The notes: a model not told the origin generated them from the sequence alone. Positions 46,728 to 56,846 are shown, numbered from the stretch's first letter. The stretch: 64,000 nucleotides of DNA from Rhodopseudomonas palustris (GCF_003591005.1 NZ_QYYD01000004.1:1-64000), one strand, 5' to 3'. A program made the numbers and translations.

Positions 46728-47199
46728 TGCTCGGCTCCGAGCGAGGCGGACGCCCAGATCTGCGGCGATAACGGGGAGAGGGCGGCGCGTCGGCCATCGG
46801 CGGAAGCGATCAACCAGACGAACACGGCCACCATCCTTTCGCTCGGAACTCGTGCGGCGTCCGCGACACGGACGAGCGACTCCCTGGGGCCGAGGCCATA
46901 TCGCGGCGGTCGCAGGGTTGCCAAGCTGAAATCACAGCCTGGCCGCGCCGACAAATCACAAGCTGCTGCCTGCTCGCGCGCCGCGCGAAATCAGCCGCGC
47001 TTACGCTCCATCCACGGACGTGACCGATACGCCGTTGCAGCGCTGCGCATCGCCAAGCGCAGCGCTGTTGTTAGCGGCCCGCCGGCTGAGCGCTGTCGCG
47101 AGGAGGCGACTCCGCCGGCCGATCCTGCTATGCAGCGCGGATGTTCAGGATCGTCTTAATCGCCGCGAACGGCGCATTCGTCGAAAGGCTGGCCGCGTC
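46728..47199. other. 472-bp intergenic region with a perfect hairpin
   Basis: Divergent gap between arsB and an NAD(P)-binding protein gene. No convincing gene: a 76-codon minus-strand frame (46724-46954) overlaps the arsB start and looks random. CAGCGCTGCGC (47038-47048) and GCGCAGCGCTG (47057-47067) form an 11-pair stem with an ATCGCCAA loop. There is no T-run, so it may be an operator or mRNA structure rather than a terminator. Confidence 0.55.
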
Positions 47200-48057
47200 A
47201 TGACAACGCCGCGGCCTTTGGTGATCGGCGCCACCGGCATGGTAGGCGGTGCCATCCTGCGCCGGCTCGTGGCCGATGGTGCACAGCCCATCGGTTTGTC
47301 GCGGCAGCCGCGGCTGGCCGGTGACGGCGCCGATTGGCTGGCTGGCGATCTCGCCGATCTCGGCCGCGCCGCACTGCCGCCGCTCGGCGTCGTCTACGCC
47401 ACCGCGCCGGTGGGGCGTGTCGCCGACGCCGTTCCGCAACTCGCGGCGGCCGGCATGATCCGGCTGGTGGTGTTCACCTCGACCAGCATCGCTACCAAAT
47501 GGGACACGCCCGATCCGGACGAGCGCGCCGCGATCCGGCTGTGGGGCGCCGATGAAGCACGGCTGATTGCAGCGTGCGAGGCGAACGGTGTGGCCTGGAC
47601 CGTGCTGCGGCCGACGCTGATCTATCTCGAAGGCCGCGACGGCAATGTCAGCCGCATCGCCGGCCTGATCCGCCGCTTCCGATTCTTTCCGCTGATGGCG
47701 GGCGGCGAGGGGTTGCGCCAGCCGGTCCACGCCGACGATCTCGCCGCCGCCGCGATCGCCGCCGCGGCGCGGCCGGTCTGTACCGGCAAGACCTACAATC
47801 TGCCGGGCGGCGAGACGCTGAGCTATCGCGAAATGGTCGGCCGGATCTTCGACGGGCTCGGCCTGCCGCGAATCATCGTGCCAGTGCCGGATTGGGCGTG
47901 GCGCGTGGTGCTGCCGGTTGCGGTGCGCGTGCTGCCGGGACTATCGGCGACGATGGCGACCCGGATGGCGAAGGACATGACCTTCGACCTTGCTCCGGCT
48001 TCGGCCGAGATCGGCTGGCAGCCGCGAGAGTTTCGTCCGGTATTCAGCAATAGCTGA
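47200..48057 (+). CDS. NAD(P)-dependent epimerase/dehydratase family protein
   Basis: Atypical/extended SDR of 285 residues. The N-terminal Rossmann motif is VIGATGMVGGAILRRL, and the catalytic-region VFTSTSIATKWDTPD lacks the usual YxxxK. VLRPTLIYLEGRDGNVSRI and [13 protein letters not shown] are typical of NmrA/complex-I-subunit-like proteins. Substrate unknown; it may be a regulatory or quinone-related NAD(P)-binding protein. ATG 47200 was taken as the start at the Rossmann motif; the frame is open further upstream. Confidence 0.8.
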   Translation: MTTPRPLVIGATGMVGGAILRRLVADGAQPIGLSRQPRLAGDGADWLAGDLADLGRAALPPLGVVYATAPVGRVADAVPQLAAAGMIRLVVFTSTSIATKWDTPDPDERAAIRLWGADEARLIAACEANGVAWTVLRPTLIYLEGRDGNVSRIAGLIRRFRFFPLMAGGEGLRQPVHADDLAAAAIAAAARPVCTGKTYNLPGGETLSYREMVGRIFDGLGLPRIIVPVPDWAWRVVLPVAVRVLPGLSATMATRMAKDMTFDLAPASAEIGWQPREFRPVFSNS

Positions 48058-48074
48058 ATACCGGCGTGGTCGAC

Positions 48075-48215
48075 CTAGCGAACGATGCCGATGGCCGCAA
48101 CGCGCGCCGGCTGCTCGCCGCCGCGCCATGAAAGTCCAGCCGAGGCCTGCGCCGCGGCGAGAAACAGCGCCATCGCCACCGAAAGGTAAACAAATCGCCT
48201 GATATCCGAGACCAT
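48075..48215 (-). CDS. Short signal-peptide-like protein, function unknown
   Basis: 46 residues starting MVSDIRRF, then a strongly hydrophobic VYLSVAMALFLAAAQASA and a short tail. It looks like a Sec signal or single-span membrane peptide. GAGGAA lies about eight bases before ATG 48215, which supports translation. The frame is open for 30 more codons upstream, but those lack a ribosome site. Not recognised. Confidence 0.45.
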   Translation of the reverse strand: MVSDIRRFVYLSVAMALFLAAAQASAGLSWRGGEQPARVAAIGIVR

Positions 48216-48350
48216 GATCAAATTCCTCGCGGCACGACGTATTTTATCAGCGATTATGCTTAACCAACTCCTAATACCAGCCGTGTAATGGCCAAATTTG
48301 ACCATTGTCGAGCGATTCCAGTTCGCTCAACAAAACTGAGCCGACCCCGT

Positions 48351-49049
48351 TTAGGCCGGCTGTCCGATGCCGATCGACAGCGTGCCGACGCCATCGACGC
48401 CGCATTCGACCTTGTCGCCGGGCACCAGCGCAGCGACGCCGGCCGGCGTGCCGGTCATGATGATATCGCCGGCGCTCAGCGCGACCTGCAGCGACAGTTT
48501 CGAGATGATCTCGGCGACGTTCCAGATCATCTCCGATAGATCACCCTTCTGCTGCTCGGTGCCGTTGACCGACAGCCAGATCTTGCCGCTCGCCGGGTGG
48601 CCGATCTCCGACGCCGGGCGCAGCGCGCCGCACGGCGCCGAGAGATCAAACGACTTGCCGATCTCCCAGGGCTGTTCCTTCTTGCGCGAGATGGTCTGCA
48701 GATCGCGCCGCGTCAGATCGATGCCGACGCCGTAGCCCCAGACGTGATCGAGCGCGCTCTCGGCCGGAATGTTGAGGCCGCCGCTCTTCAGCGCCACCAC
48801 CAGCTCGACCTCGTGCTGCATATCCTTGGTGAGCGTCGGATACGGGATCGTGGCGCCGTCGGGCGCGATCATGTCGGCGTGCTTGGCGAAGAAGAAGGGC
48901 GGGTTGCGCTCGTCATTGCCGAGTTCGCGGATGTGCTCGAGATAGTTGCGGCCGACGCACCAAATCCGGCGCACCGGAAAGGTCTTGCTGTCGCCCTGCA
49001 CGGCGAGGGCGGGCTGCGGCAGCGGGGCGATCACGGACGTAGAGCTCAT
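48351..49049 (-). CDS. Fumarylacetoacetate hydrolase (FAH) family protein
   Basis: 232 residues of the FAH fold. Features are WCVGRNYLEHIRELGND, metal-binding glutamates in MQHEVELVVAL, WGYGVGIDLTRRDLQ and DIIMTGTPAGVA. Members hydrolyse or decarboxylate diketo acids from aromatic ring cleavage (for example fumarylpyruvate hydrolase), so a C-C bond hydrolase or isomerase is likely. ATG 49049 is preferred to TTG 49052. Downstream of the MsbA-like gene on the same strand by 60 bases, with no obvious functional link. Confidence 0.88.
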   Translation of the reverse strand: MSSTSVIAPLPQPALAVQGDSKTFPVRRIWCVGRNYLEHIRELGNDERNPPFFFAKHADMIAPDGATIPYPTLTKDMQHEVELVVALKSGGLNIPAESALDHVWGYGVGIDLTRRDLQTISRKKEQPWEIGKSFDLSAPCGALRPASEIGHPASGKIWLSVNGTEQQKGDLSEMIWNVAEIISKLSLQVALSAGDIIMTGTPAGVAALVPGDKVECGVDGVGTLSIGIGQPA

Positions 49050-49109
49050 CAATCTGACTTTCGCAGCTTGGGAAGGGGATGCGCAGAGCGCGCCGGAAGG
49101 ACGTGTAGA

Positions 49110-50912
49110 CTAGACGGCAGTGTCGACGACCGCCAGCGGCGCGGCGTGGCGCTGCTGCAGCCGGAAGAACGAGGCGTAGCGGCCGCCGCGGCGCAGCAGG
49201 TCGTCGTGCCGGCCCTGTTCGACGATCTCGCCGGCTTCGACCACCAGGATCGAATCGGCATGCATGATGGTGTGCAGGCGATGCGCGATCACGATCGTGG
49301 TGCGGTTGTGGCACAGCCGTTCGATCGCCTCCTGCACCAGCTTCTCCGACTCAGAATCGAGCGCGGCGGTCGCCTCGTCCAACAGCACGATCGGGGCGTC
49401 GCGCAGCAGTGCGCGGGCGACCGCGATGCGCTGGCGCTGGCCGCCGGACAACTGGGCGCCATGCTCGCCGACCGGGGTGTCGTAGCCGAGCGGAAAGCCC
49501 ATGATGAAGTCGTGCGCATGGGCGGCCTTGGCGGCGGCGACGATCTCGTCTTCGCTCGCGCCGATTTTGCCGAACGCGATGTTGGCGCGGATGGTGTCGC
49601 GGAACAGATAGACGTCCTGGCCGACATAAGCGGTTTGCTGGCGCAGCGATACCCGCGACACCGACGCGATCGACTGGCCGTCGATCCGGATATCGCCGGC
49701 AGACGGCTCGTAGAACCGCAACAGCAGCGCCAGCACGGTCGACTTGCCGCCGCCGGAGGGGCCGACCAATGCGGTCATCTTGCCGGGCTCGGCGACGAAG
49801 CTCATGCCCTTCAGCACCGGCTCGTCGGCGCGATACGCGAACTCCACGGCGTCGAACTCGACCCGAACTTCGGTGAGCGCCAGCGCAGGCTTGCTGCTGT
49901 CATCCGGCTCGCTTTGCGGGCTGTCGACGATCTCGAGCAGCATGCGGGCGCCGACCAGGCCGCTGTTGAGCTCGATGTTGAGCCGTGCCAGCCGTTTCGC
50001 CGGCTCGTAGGCGAGCAGGAAGGCGGTGAGGAAGGAGAAGAATTGCCCCGGCGTCGCGCCCATCGCCACCACGCGATAGCCGCCATACATCAGCGACGCC
50101 GCCACCGCGAAGCCGCCGAGCGTTTCCATCAGCGGGCTGGAGCGGTTCGACACTCGCGCCATCTTGTCGGCGTTCTTGCGCACCGCCTCGATGCTCGCGC
50201 CGATCCGGTCGCGCATCGTCTGCTCGAGCGAAAACGCCTTGACGGTGCGGATGCCCTGCAGCGATTCCTGCATCGTCTCCAGGATCTCGGCATTGCCGGC
50301 GAATTGCGTGTAGGCGAGGCCCTTCACGCGGCGCACCAGCTTGCGCAGCACCAGCACGGCAGGCGGCGCAATCAGCAGGCCGAACAGCGCCATGAACGGA
50401 TCCTGCGTTACCATCACGATGACGAGGCCGATCAGCGACAACAGATCACGGCCGATCGCGTTGATCAGCAGGTTCAACACTTCGGTGACGGAGTTGGCGC
50501 CGGACGTCAGGCGGGCGAGAAACTCCGACGAGTGCCGCTGCGCGTAGAAGCCGAGACTCTCGTGCATCAGCTTGTCGAACAGCCGGCGCTGATTGTTGGC
50601 GAGGATCGCGTTCTTGATCTGCGTCAGGATCACCGACTGACCGTAGGTTGCGACGCCCTTGATGGTGAAGATCGCGAGGCTGACCAACGACAGCACGACG
50701 ATGCCGGTCAGATTGCGATCGACATAGGCCTGGTTGATCACCTGTCCGAGCAGATAGGCCGACAGCGCCGTGGCGGCCGCGGCGATCGCCATCAGGATGA
50801 ACGCCATCAAATAGCGGCGCCAATACACCGATGCCTGTTCCATCACCAGGCGCCGCACCAGCTGCGCGGCGCCGTAGGGATCGTCGGTTATCTTGCGTGG
50901 GGCTTTGGTCAT
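49110..50912 (-). CDS. ABC exporter half-transporter, MsbA-like
   Basis: 600 residues: a type I exporter membrane domain with six spans (about 35-320) fused to an ATPase domain (about 360-590). Walker A is GPSGGGKST, signature [15 protein letters not shown], Walker B IVLLDEATAALD and H-loop IAHRLHTI. Likely flips a lipid-linked molecule or exports a hydrophobic compound. Its position after galE and beside the LPS heptose genes fits a lipid A-core flippase, but MsbA identity is not proven. It acts as a homodimer in the inner membrane. Confidence 0.88.
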   Translation of the reverse strand: MTKAPRKITDDPYGAAQLVRRLVMEQASVYWRRYLMAFILMAIAAAATALSAYLLGQVINQAYVDRNLTGIVVLSLVSLAIFTIKGVATYGQSVILTQIKNAILANNQRRLFDKLMHESLGFYAQRHSSEFLARLTSGANSVTEVLNLLINAIGRDLLSLIGLVIVMVTQDPFMALFGLLIAPPAVLVLRKLVRRVKGLAYTQFAGNAEILETMQESLQGIRTVKAFSLEQTMRDRIGASIEAVRKNADKMARVSNRSSPLMETLGGFAVAASLMYGGYRVVAMGATPGQFFSFLTAFLLAYEPAKRLARLNIELNSGLVGARMLLEIVDSPQSEPDDSSKPALALTEVRVEFDAVEFAYRADEPVLKGMSFVAEPGKMTALVGPSGGGKSTVLALLLRFYEPSAGDIRIDGQSIASVSRVSLRQQTAYVGQDVYLFRDTIRANIAFGKIGASEDEIVAAAKAAHAHDFIMGFPLGYDTPVGEHGAQLSGGQRQRIAVARALLRDAPIVLLDEATAALDSESEKLVQEAIERLCHNRTTIVIAHRLHTIMHADSILVVEAGEIVEQGRHDDLLRRGGRYASFFRLQQRHAAPLAVVDTAV

Positions 50913-51030
50913 CCGCGTTCCATCGACGGCGTCGAGCTGGTCGCGCGCGTCGGGCTGGCGTGCGTCGAGCCGCCTCCTTGCCCCCGATGGGCCGGGTTTT
51001 CAAGCCAAAAGCTGGTCGAAGACCTCGCGG

Positions 51031-52044
51031 CTAAGCTGAAATCGCTTCAAGTTCAAAGCCTTGGCGCTGGGCCAGCAGCTTGCGTTCCCACGCCATTGCA
51101 TGCCCTGCGATGGTGTCGAGGTCATCATATCGCGGTGTCCAGTCGAGCGTTCGGCGAATCCGGCTGGTGTCGGCGACCATCGCGACGATGTCGCCCGGAC
51201 GCCGCGCCGCGCTGGCAACGGCGAAGTTGCGGCCGGCGACGCGGCGCACCGCGTCGATGGTCTCCAGCACCGAATAGCCGCGGCCGTAGCCGCAGTTCAG
51301 CGTCGTCGGCGATCCGCCCTGACGCAGATAGCGCAGCGCCGCGACATGCGCCTGCGCCAGATCGGCGACATGGATGAAATCGCGGATGCAGCTACCGTCC
51401 GGTGTCGCATAGTCGGTGCCGAACACGTCGACACGGGCACGCTGCCCGGTGGCGGCCTCGACGGCGATCTTCAAAAGGTGCGTCGCGCCGGCGGTGGCGA
51501 GGCCAATGCGCGCCAGCGGATCGGCGCCGGCGACGTTGAAGTAGCGCAGCGCCACGTAGTTCAATCCATAGGCCGCAGCGGAATCGTGCAGCATGATTTC
51601 GGTCATCAGCTTGGAGCAGCCATAGGGCGACAGCGGCCGGGTCGGCGCTTCTTCGGGCACGGGCGTGCGATCCGGATTGCCGTAGACCGCGGCGGTCGAC
51701 GAGAAGATGATGTTGCGCACATGGCGCGTTACCGCGGCGTTCAGCAGACTACGCGACGTCATGGTGTTGTTGCGATAGTAGCCGAGCGGATCGCGCATCG
51801 ATTCCGAGACGATCACCGAGCCGGCGAAATGGATGATGGCATCGACGCGCTGCGAGGCGATCACGCCTTCGACCAGATTCTCATCGCCGGCGTCGCCGAT
51901 GAACAGCGGCACGCCCTCAGGAACAAAGCTGGAAAAGCCGGTGCTGAGATTGTCGATCACCACCACGCGCTCGCCGGCCTCGACCAGCGCCAGCACGGTG
52001 TGACTTCCAATATAGCCGGCGCCGCCGGTCACGAGCACGGTCAT
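51031..52044 (-). CDS. galE: UDP-glucose 4-epimerase
   Basis: 337 residues. NAD motif VTGGAGYIGSHTVLALVEAG, catalytic Ser/Thr in SSTAAVYG and Tyr/Lys in YGCSKLMTE, plus RYFNVAGADP and GTDYATPDGSCIRDFIHV are all textbook GalE. It interconverts UDP-glucose and UDP-galactose for LPS and exopolysaccharide. ATG 52044 begins the Rossmann motif directly. Divergent from waaC. Confidence 0.95.
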   Translation of the reverse strand: MTVLVTGGAGYIGSHTVLALVEAGERVVVIDNLSTGFSSFVPEGVPLFIGDAGDENLVEGVIASQRVDAIIHFAGSVIVSESMRDPLGYYRNNTMTSRSLLNAAVTRHVRNIIFSSTAAVYGNPDRTPVPEEAPTRPLSPYGCSKLMTEIMLHDSAAAYGLNYVALRYFNVAGADPLARIGLATAGATHLLKIAVEAATGQRARVDVFGTDYATPDGSCIRDFIHVADLAQAHVAALRYLRQGGSPTTLNCGYGRGYSVLETIDAVRRVAGRNFAVASAARRPGDIVAMVADTSRIRRTLDWTPRYDDLDTIAGHAMAWERKLLAQRQGFELEAISA

Positions 52045-52218
52045 CAGGGCCCCCGTGTGAGAATGCGAGCCGCGCCCGCTTTGGCTTTGGTCCAACAATA
52101 GACCGATCAGGTCGACGGATTGCTGATCTTCCGGATTTTCCGGCGTTCCACAGGGGGAATCGACAATATGGTTGCCGAACTGTAACGAGATCGCCGTATT
52201 GTGGCGGCTCCTGGCTCG

Positions 52219-53163
52219 ATGTCGGACATTCTTTTCATCAAGACTTCATCGCTCGGTGACGTGGTGCATCAGATGCCCGCGGTGACTGATGCTGCACGCG
52301 CGGTTCCCGGACTGCGACTATCGTGGGTGGTCGAAGACGCGTTCGCGCCGCTGGCACGACTGCATCCATCCGTTGCCGAGGTCATTCCGGTCGCGACGCG
52401 GCGCTGGCGTTCAAAGCTGACAGCGCGCGCGACCTGGCGCGACATCGCCGATTTCGGCACGCGGCTGCGCGAGCCTGAGTTCGACAAGGTAATAGATACG
52501 CAGGGCCTGATCCGCTCTGCGATCATCGCGCGCCTCGCCCATGGTGAACGTCACGGCTACGATGCCTCGAGCATTCGCGAGCCCCTGGCGGCGCGGTTCT
52601 ATAATGTCACTCATCAGGTCGACCGCGCCCTGCATGCCGTGACGCGCAATCGCCGGCTCACCGGCCTGTCGCTTGGTTATCAACCGGCGGACGAGATCGA
52701 CTACGGCCTGATCCGCCCGCCGCGAACGAACGACGAGGCCTACGCGGTTCTGCTACACGGCACCTCGCGCACCTCGAAAGAATGGCGCGCCGAGGATTGG
52801 ATCGCGATCGGACGGTGGTTGCAGGATCGCCGCCTGCATGTCGTGCTGCCCTGGGGCACCGACGCGGAACGACAAACCGCGGAACGCCTGTCTGCCGCGA
52901 TCGCTGGCAGCCGCGTGCTACCCAAGCAGCGGCTCGATCTCACCGCGCAAGTGATCGCCAATGCGGCGCTGGTGGTCGGTGTCGACACCGGCCTGATGCA
53001 CCTCGCTGCAGCCTTTCGCGTACCGCTGGTCGGCATCTATGTGGCGACCGATCCCGGACTGACCGGCCCGGTCGGCAGCGGGCCGATGACGGTGCTCGGC
53101 GGCAAAAACGGTGCGCCGTCGGCGGCGCAAGCGATCGAAGCGGCGGAGCGGCTGCTGGGGTAG
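52219..53163 (+). CDS. waaC: Lipopolysaccharide heptosyltransferase I
   Basis: GT9 family enzyme of 314 residues adding the first heptose to Kdo of the LPS inner core. The N-end ILFIKTSSLGDVVHQMPAVTDA is diagnostic for WaaC. The donor site includes LLHGTSRTSKEW and GVDTGLMHLAAAF followed by VGIYVATDPG. ATG 52219 starts the family N-end; a GTG at 52201 is possible. Ribosome site weak. It leads the heptose region and is convergent with gmhB. Confidence 0.92.
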   Translation: MSDILFIKTSSLGDVVHQMPAVTDAARAVPGLRLSWVVEDAFAPLARLHPSVAEVIPVATRRWRSKLTARATWRDIADFGTRLREPEFDKVIDTQGLIRSAIIARLAHGERHGYDASSIREPLAARFYNVTHQVDRALHAVTRNRRLTGLSLGYQPADEIDYGLIRPPRTNDEAYAVLLHGTSRTSKEWRAEDWIAIGRWLQDRRLHVVLPWGTDAERQTAERLSAAIAGSRVLPKQRLDLTAQVIANAALVVGVDTGLMHLAAAFRVPLVGIYVATDPGLTGPVGSGPMTVLGGKNGAPSAAQAIEAAERLLG

Positions 53164-53223
53164 GCTATGCAAGTCGAGCTGAATCGAAGCCAGCTTCCAA
53201 CTTGCTTGATTTACTCACAACTT

Positions 53224-53313
53224 CGTCATGGCCGGGCTTGTCCCGGCCATCCACGCCTTCTCTGCATTTCCGCCAGCAAGGCGTGGATGCCCGGCACAAG
53301 GCCGGGCATGACG
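53224..53313. repeat. Palindromic intergenic repeat, family A, copy 4
   Basis: Starts CGTCATGGCCGGGC and ends GCCGGGCATGACG, in the same orientation as the copy at 19181. CCATCCACGCCTT pairs with AAGGCGTGGATG. It lies between the convergent waaC and gmhB genes, where it could serve both as a transcription stop. Confidence 0.9.
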
Positions 53314-53362
53314 CGTGGAGACGGAAATGCCAAATTCAACAGGCGAATTTCCGGCCAGGCTC

Positions 53363-53929
53363 TCAGGATGCGGACCCGGTGCCTGCACGGTCGCCGCTGT
53401 TTGCCGTCCGGCCGAGTACTTCATCGACGAACGCCGCGATATCGCCGTCCTTGAACAGAAACCCCGGGATCCCCGCCGCTTGCGCGGCTTCGATGTCGAT
53501 GGCGCTGTCGCCGATCACGAAGCTGCGCTGCATCTCGACCGGCCACGCCCGTGCGAGATCGAGGATCATGCCGGGGCCCGGTTTGCGGTCGGCGCTGGCG
53601 CGGCGATAGGCCTCGACGGTGCCACCCGGATGATACGGGCAATAGCGGATGTCGTCGATCCGGGCGCCTTGGCTGGAGAGTTCGTCCAGCATCCAGCGAT
53701 GCAGCGCGCGGACGTCGTCTTCGCTGAACATTCCGCGCGCGACGCCGGACTGGTTGGTGATCACGAACACGTAGTAGCCGGCGTCGTTCAGCCGGCGGAT
53801 TGCCGCGGCGATGCCGGGCATCCAGCGAAACCGCTCGCGCGTGCCGATGTAGTGATCGTTATAGTTGATGACGCCGTCGCGATCGAGGAACGCCGCAGGC
53901 TTGCGGGCGGGCTGATCGGCCGTGCTCAT
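53363..53929 (-). CDS. gmhB: D-glycero-D-manno-heptose 1,7-bisphosphate 7-phosphatase
   Basis: HAD-family phosphatase of 188 residues. Nucleophile Asp16 and acid Asp18 are in [18 protein letters not shown] gives the threonine motif, and RKPGPGM and [10 protein letters not shown] complete the HAD set. The first zinc-loop ligands are present (CPYHPGG), but the CxC before RKP in E. coli GmhB is replaced (RASADRKP), so zinc binding is probably lost or altered. One base separates it from gmhA upstream. Confidence 0.92.
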   Translation of the reverse strand: MSTADQPARKPAAFLDRDGVINYNDHYIGTRERFRWMPGIAAAIRRLNDAGYYVFVITNQSGVARGMFSEDDVRALHRWMLDELSSQGARIDDIRYCPYHPGGTVEAYRRASADRKPGPGMILDLARAWPVEMQRSFVIGDSAIDIEAAQAAGIPGFLFKDGDIAAFVDEVLGRTANSGDRAGTGSAS

Positions 53930-53930
53930 G

Positions 53931-54509
53931 CTACGCCATCAGCGCATATTCGATCTCGTCGCAGATCGCATGCGCGGCCATCAGATGAATCTGCTGCACC
54001 AGCGCCGTCTCGGCGATCGGCGCGATCAGCAGATGATCACACAAGGCGGCCATCGACGTCCCGCTTGGTCCAGTCATGCCGATGGTGACGAGCCCTTGCT
54101 TGCGCGCCACCTCGAGCGCCGCGAGGATGTTCGGCGAGCGGCCGGAGGTGGTGATGCCGATGAACAGGTCGCCGGCCTGGCCGAGCCCCTCGACCTGCCG
54201 CGCGAACACGCGCTCGAAACCGTAGTCGTTGGCGATGGCGGTGAGTGCCGAGGTGTCGGTGGTGAGCGCGACTGCCGGCCAGCCGGGGCGGTCCTGCTTG
54301 TAGCGGCCGATGATCTCGGCGGCGATGTGCTGGGCGTCGGCGGCGCTGCCGCCATTGCCGGCGATCAGGATCTTGCGGCCGCCGCGCAGCGCCGCGATGG
54401 CCGCGGCGGCGATCGCCTGAGACGTGGCGAGCAATGCCGCATCGCCGGCCGCCGCCGTCATCGCGGCGAGCGAGTTCTGAAAATGCGCGGCGATGCGGTT
54501 CTGGCTCAC
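53931..54509 (-). CDS. gmhA: Sedoheptulose 7-phosphate isomerase
   Basis: SIS-domain enzyme of 192 residues making D-glycero-D-manno-heptose 7-phosphate, the first step to ADP-heptose. [19 protein letters not shown] near 50-68 and [15 protein letters not shown] near 117-131 are diagnostic. The C-end [16 protein letters not shown] carries catalytic and zinc residues. Middle gene of a waaF-gmhA-gmhB operon. Confidence 0.95.
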   Translation of the reverse strand: MSQNRIAAHFQNSLAAMTAAAGDAALLATSQAIAAAAIAALRGGRKILIAGNGGSAADAQHIAAEIIGRYKQDRPGWPAVALTTDTSALTAIANDYGFERVFARQVEGLGQAGDLFIGITTSGRSPNILAALEVARKQGLVTIGMTGPSGTSMAALCDHLLIAPIAETALVQQIHLMAAHAICDEIEYALMA

Positions 54510-54579
54510 GTCACACCTGAAGGCAGGAAGATCGGCACTGGTTAAGCGCAGGGCCGGGGAAGGGCAAGGGCGGGCGTGC

Positions 54580-55656
54580 TTACAGCGCAGGGGCCAGGCC
54601 GGCGGCGCCGAGCGCCTGCTGCGCGGCGGCCATCACGTCGTCGACCGGGATGTCGCGCATGCATTTGTGATGCACCATCCGGCACACCGGCTTGTGGCAG
54701 GGACGGCACGGCACGTCGGTCTTGGTCTCGATCACCGCCTCGATCGGGTTGAGCGGCGCGTAATGCCAGGCGCTGGTCGGGCCGAAGATCCCGATGGTCG
54801 GGCTGCCGATCGCGGCAGCGACGTGCAGCAGGCCGGAATCGTTGGAGATCACCAGATCGGCGGCGCCCAGTCCCAAAATGCCGTTGCGCAGATCGGTGCC
54901 GGTGAGGTCGCGAGCGTTCGGCCCGGCCGCCGCGACGATCTCGCGGGCTTTGTCGGTCTCGCCCGGGCCACCGATGACCCAGACGTCGAGCCCGCGCGCG
55001 GTCAACGCCTGGGCCAGTTCGACGTAATACGACCAGCGTTTCGACGGCCCGACGGCGCCCGGCGCCAGCGCCACGGCGGTCCGGCCTTCCAGCCCGTTGG
55101 CCTGCCGCCACGCGGCGATGGCGTCTTGCGGTACCACGAGCTGCGGCTCCGGCCAGTCCATCGGCAGCTCGATATTGGCCGGCAGCGCCAGCGCGGCGCA
55201 GCGGTCGATCATCCGCGGCAGAGCTTTCTCGCCGCGCCGCCAGTCGTTCAGCAGCCCGAACCGGACCTCTCCGATGAAGCCGGTGCGCTGCGGGATGCCG
55301 GCCAGGAACGGCGCGATCGTCGATTTGAAGGTGCGCGGCATCACCAGCGACCGGCCATAGCCCTCGGCCCGCAGCCGCGCCGCCAGCGCCCGCTGCTGGT
55401 CGAGCGCGAGCTTGCCGCGCGGCAGGTCCCAGACGATGCCCTTGCGCACGCCCGGCATGTAATCGACCAGCGGCGCGCACAGCGTGGTGGCCAGCACGTC
55501 CACCGGCCGGTTCGGCCAGCGATCCTTCAGCACCCGCACCACCGTGTGGCAACGCACGAAATCGCCGATCCACATATAGGGGATCAGCAGGATCGGGCTG
55601 GTTTCCGAGCGATCGGCCGCCCTGGCGAGACTCGATTTCAGTGAATCGTAATTCAT
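54580..55656 (-). CDS. waaF: Lipopolysaccharide heptosyltransferase II
   Basis: GT9 enzyme of 358 residues that adds the second inner-core heptose. N-end [21 protein letters not shown], donor motif [46 protein letters not shown] and the Cys-rich [16 protein letters not shown] near the C-end match WaaF. ATG 55656 starts the protein; the upstream frame adds seven residues. It leads the minus-strand waaF-gmhA-gmhB genes and is divergent from hldD. Confidence 0.92.
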   Translation of the reverse strand: MNYDSLKSSLARAADRSETSPILLIPYMWIGDFVRCHTVVRVLKDRWPNRPVDVLATTLCAPLVDYMPGVRKGIVWDLPRGKLALDQQRALAARLRAEGYGRSLVMPRTFKSTIAPFLAGIPQRTGFIGEVRFGLLNDWRRGEKALPRMIDRCAALALPANIELPMDWPEPQLVVPQDAIAAWRQANGLEGRTAVALAPGAVGPSKRWSYYVELAQALTARGLDVWVIGGPGETDKAREIVAAAGPNARDLTGTDLRNGILGLGAADLVISNDSGLLHVAAAIGSPTIGIFGPTSAWHYAPLNPIEAVIETKTDVPCRPCHKPVCRMVHHKCMRDIPVDDVMAAAQQALGAAGLAPAL

Positions 55657-55842
55657 TGCGGTATCTGGCGGAGGCACTTTGCCTCCGGGTGAACGCGGTC
55701 CTGCCGGTTACCGCCTGCTTCGCCCGGCGTCCAGCCGTGATTTCGCCCCGATGCCGGTTCCAAAGGGGGCCGGCCAGAGTTCAAGTTGCCTGCCCCGGCG
55801 GAGTGGGGCAAAGGTGGCCGCGCAAATCGAGGCGGGAAAGTC

Positions 55843-56823
55843 ATGCTGCTGGTTACCGGAGGCGCCGGGTTCATCGGGTCGAACATCGTGGCTGCCTTGA
55901 ATGAAACCGGGCGCAGCGATGTTGCGGTCTCCGACTTCCTCGGCCATGACGGCAAATGGAAGAACCTCGCCAAGCGGCAGCTGGCCGATTTCGTGCCCCC
56001 TTCCGAACTCGCCGATTGGCTCAAAGGCCGCAAGCTCGATGCGGTCTTTCATATGGGCGCTATTTCGGAGACGACCGCGACCGACGGCGATCTGGTGATG
56101 GACAGCAACTTTCGGCTGTCGCTGCGGCTGCTCGACTGGTGCACCGAGAGCAAGGTGCCGTTCATCTACGCGTCCTCAGCGGCGACTTACGGCGATGGTG
56201 AGCAGGGCTTTGCGGATGATCCGTCACTGCCGGCGCTGAAGCAGCTCCGCCCGATGAATCTCTACGGCTGGAGCAAGCACCTGTTCGATCTGGCGCTGCT
56301 GGAGCGCGCCGCGAAGGGGCAGAAGCTGCCGCCGCAATGGGCCGGGCTGAAGTTCTTCAACGTGTTCGGGCCCAACGAATACCATAAGGGCGCGATGGCC
56401 AGCGTCCTGGCCAAGCGCTTCGACGACATCAAGGCCGGCCGGGTGGTTCAGCTGTTCAAGTCGCACCGCGACGGCATCGCCGACGGCGATCAACGCCGCG
56501 ACTTCATTTATGTCGACGACGTGGTCCGGGTGATGATGTGGCTGTTCGCTTCGCCGTCGGTGAGCGGGCTGTTCAATGTCGGCACCAGCCATGCCCGCAG
56601 TTTCCGCGATCTTATCCTCGCCGCCTATTCGGCGCTCGGAACAACGCCTCAAATCGAATACATCGACATGCCGGAACAGATTCGGGGCAGCTATCAGTAT
56701 TTTACCGAAAGTGAAGGCGAACGGCTGCGCGCCGCAGGCTACAATGGCGGCTTCACGCCGCTCGAGGAGGCGGTGGCTTGCTATGTCAGGGGCTACCTCG
56801 ACGCCAGCGATCGCTTCCGCTGA
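55843..56823 (+). CDS. hldD: ADP-L-glycero-D-manno-heptose-6-epimerase
   Basis: Extended SDR of 326 residues that epimerises ADP-D-glycero to ADP-L-glycero-D-manno-heptose. [19 protein letters not shown] at the N-end, [14 protein letters not shown], the catalytic YGWSKHLFD and [17 protein letters not shown] are diagnostic. AGGCGGGA precedes ATG 55843. Followed after 23 bases by hldE. Confidence 0.95.
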   Translation: MLLVTGGAGFIGSNIVAALNETGRSDVAVSDFLGHDGKWKNLAKRQLADFVPPSELADWLKGRKLDAVFHMGAISETTATDGDLVMDSNFRLSLRLLDWCTESKVPFIYASSAATYGDGEQGFADDPSLPALKQLRPMNLYGWSKHLFDLALLERAAKGQKLPPQWAGLKFFNVFGPNEYHKGAMASVLAKRFDDIKAGRVVQLFKSHRDGIADGDQRRDFIYVDDVVRVMMWLFASPSVSGLFNVGTSHARSFRDLILAAYSALGTTPQIEYIDMPEQIRGSYQYFTESEGERLRAAGYNGGFTPLEEAVACYVRGYLDASDRFR

Positions 56824-56846
56824 TCGCGCAACTGCGTGAACCATTG

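Noticed and set aside
46724-46954. 76-codon minus-strand frame upstream of arsB
   Set aside because: It overlaps the arsB start, has random composition and no ribosome site.
48597-51377. 926-codon plus-strand open frame
   Set aside because: It runs antisense to the FAH, MsbA-like and galE genes. Its composition (RHQRHDRA-type low complexity) is what codon-position GC bias gives in GC-rich DNA.
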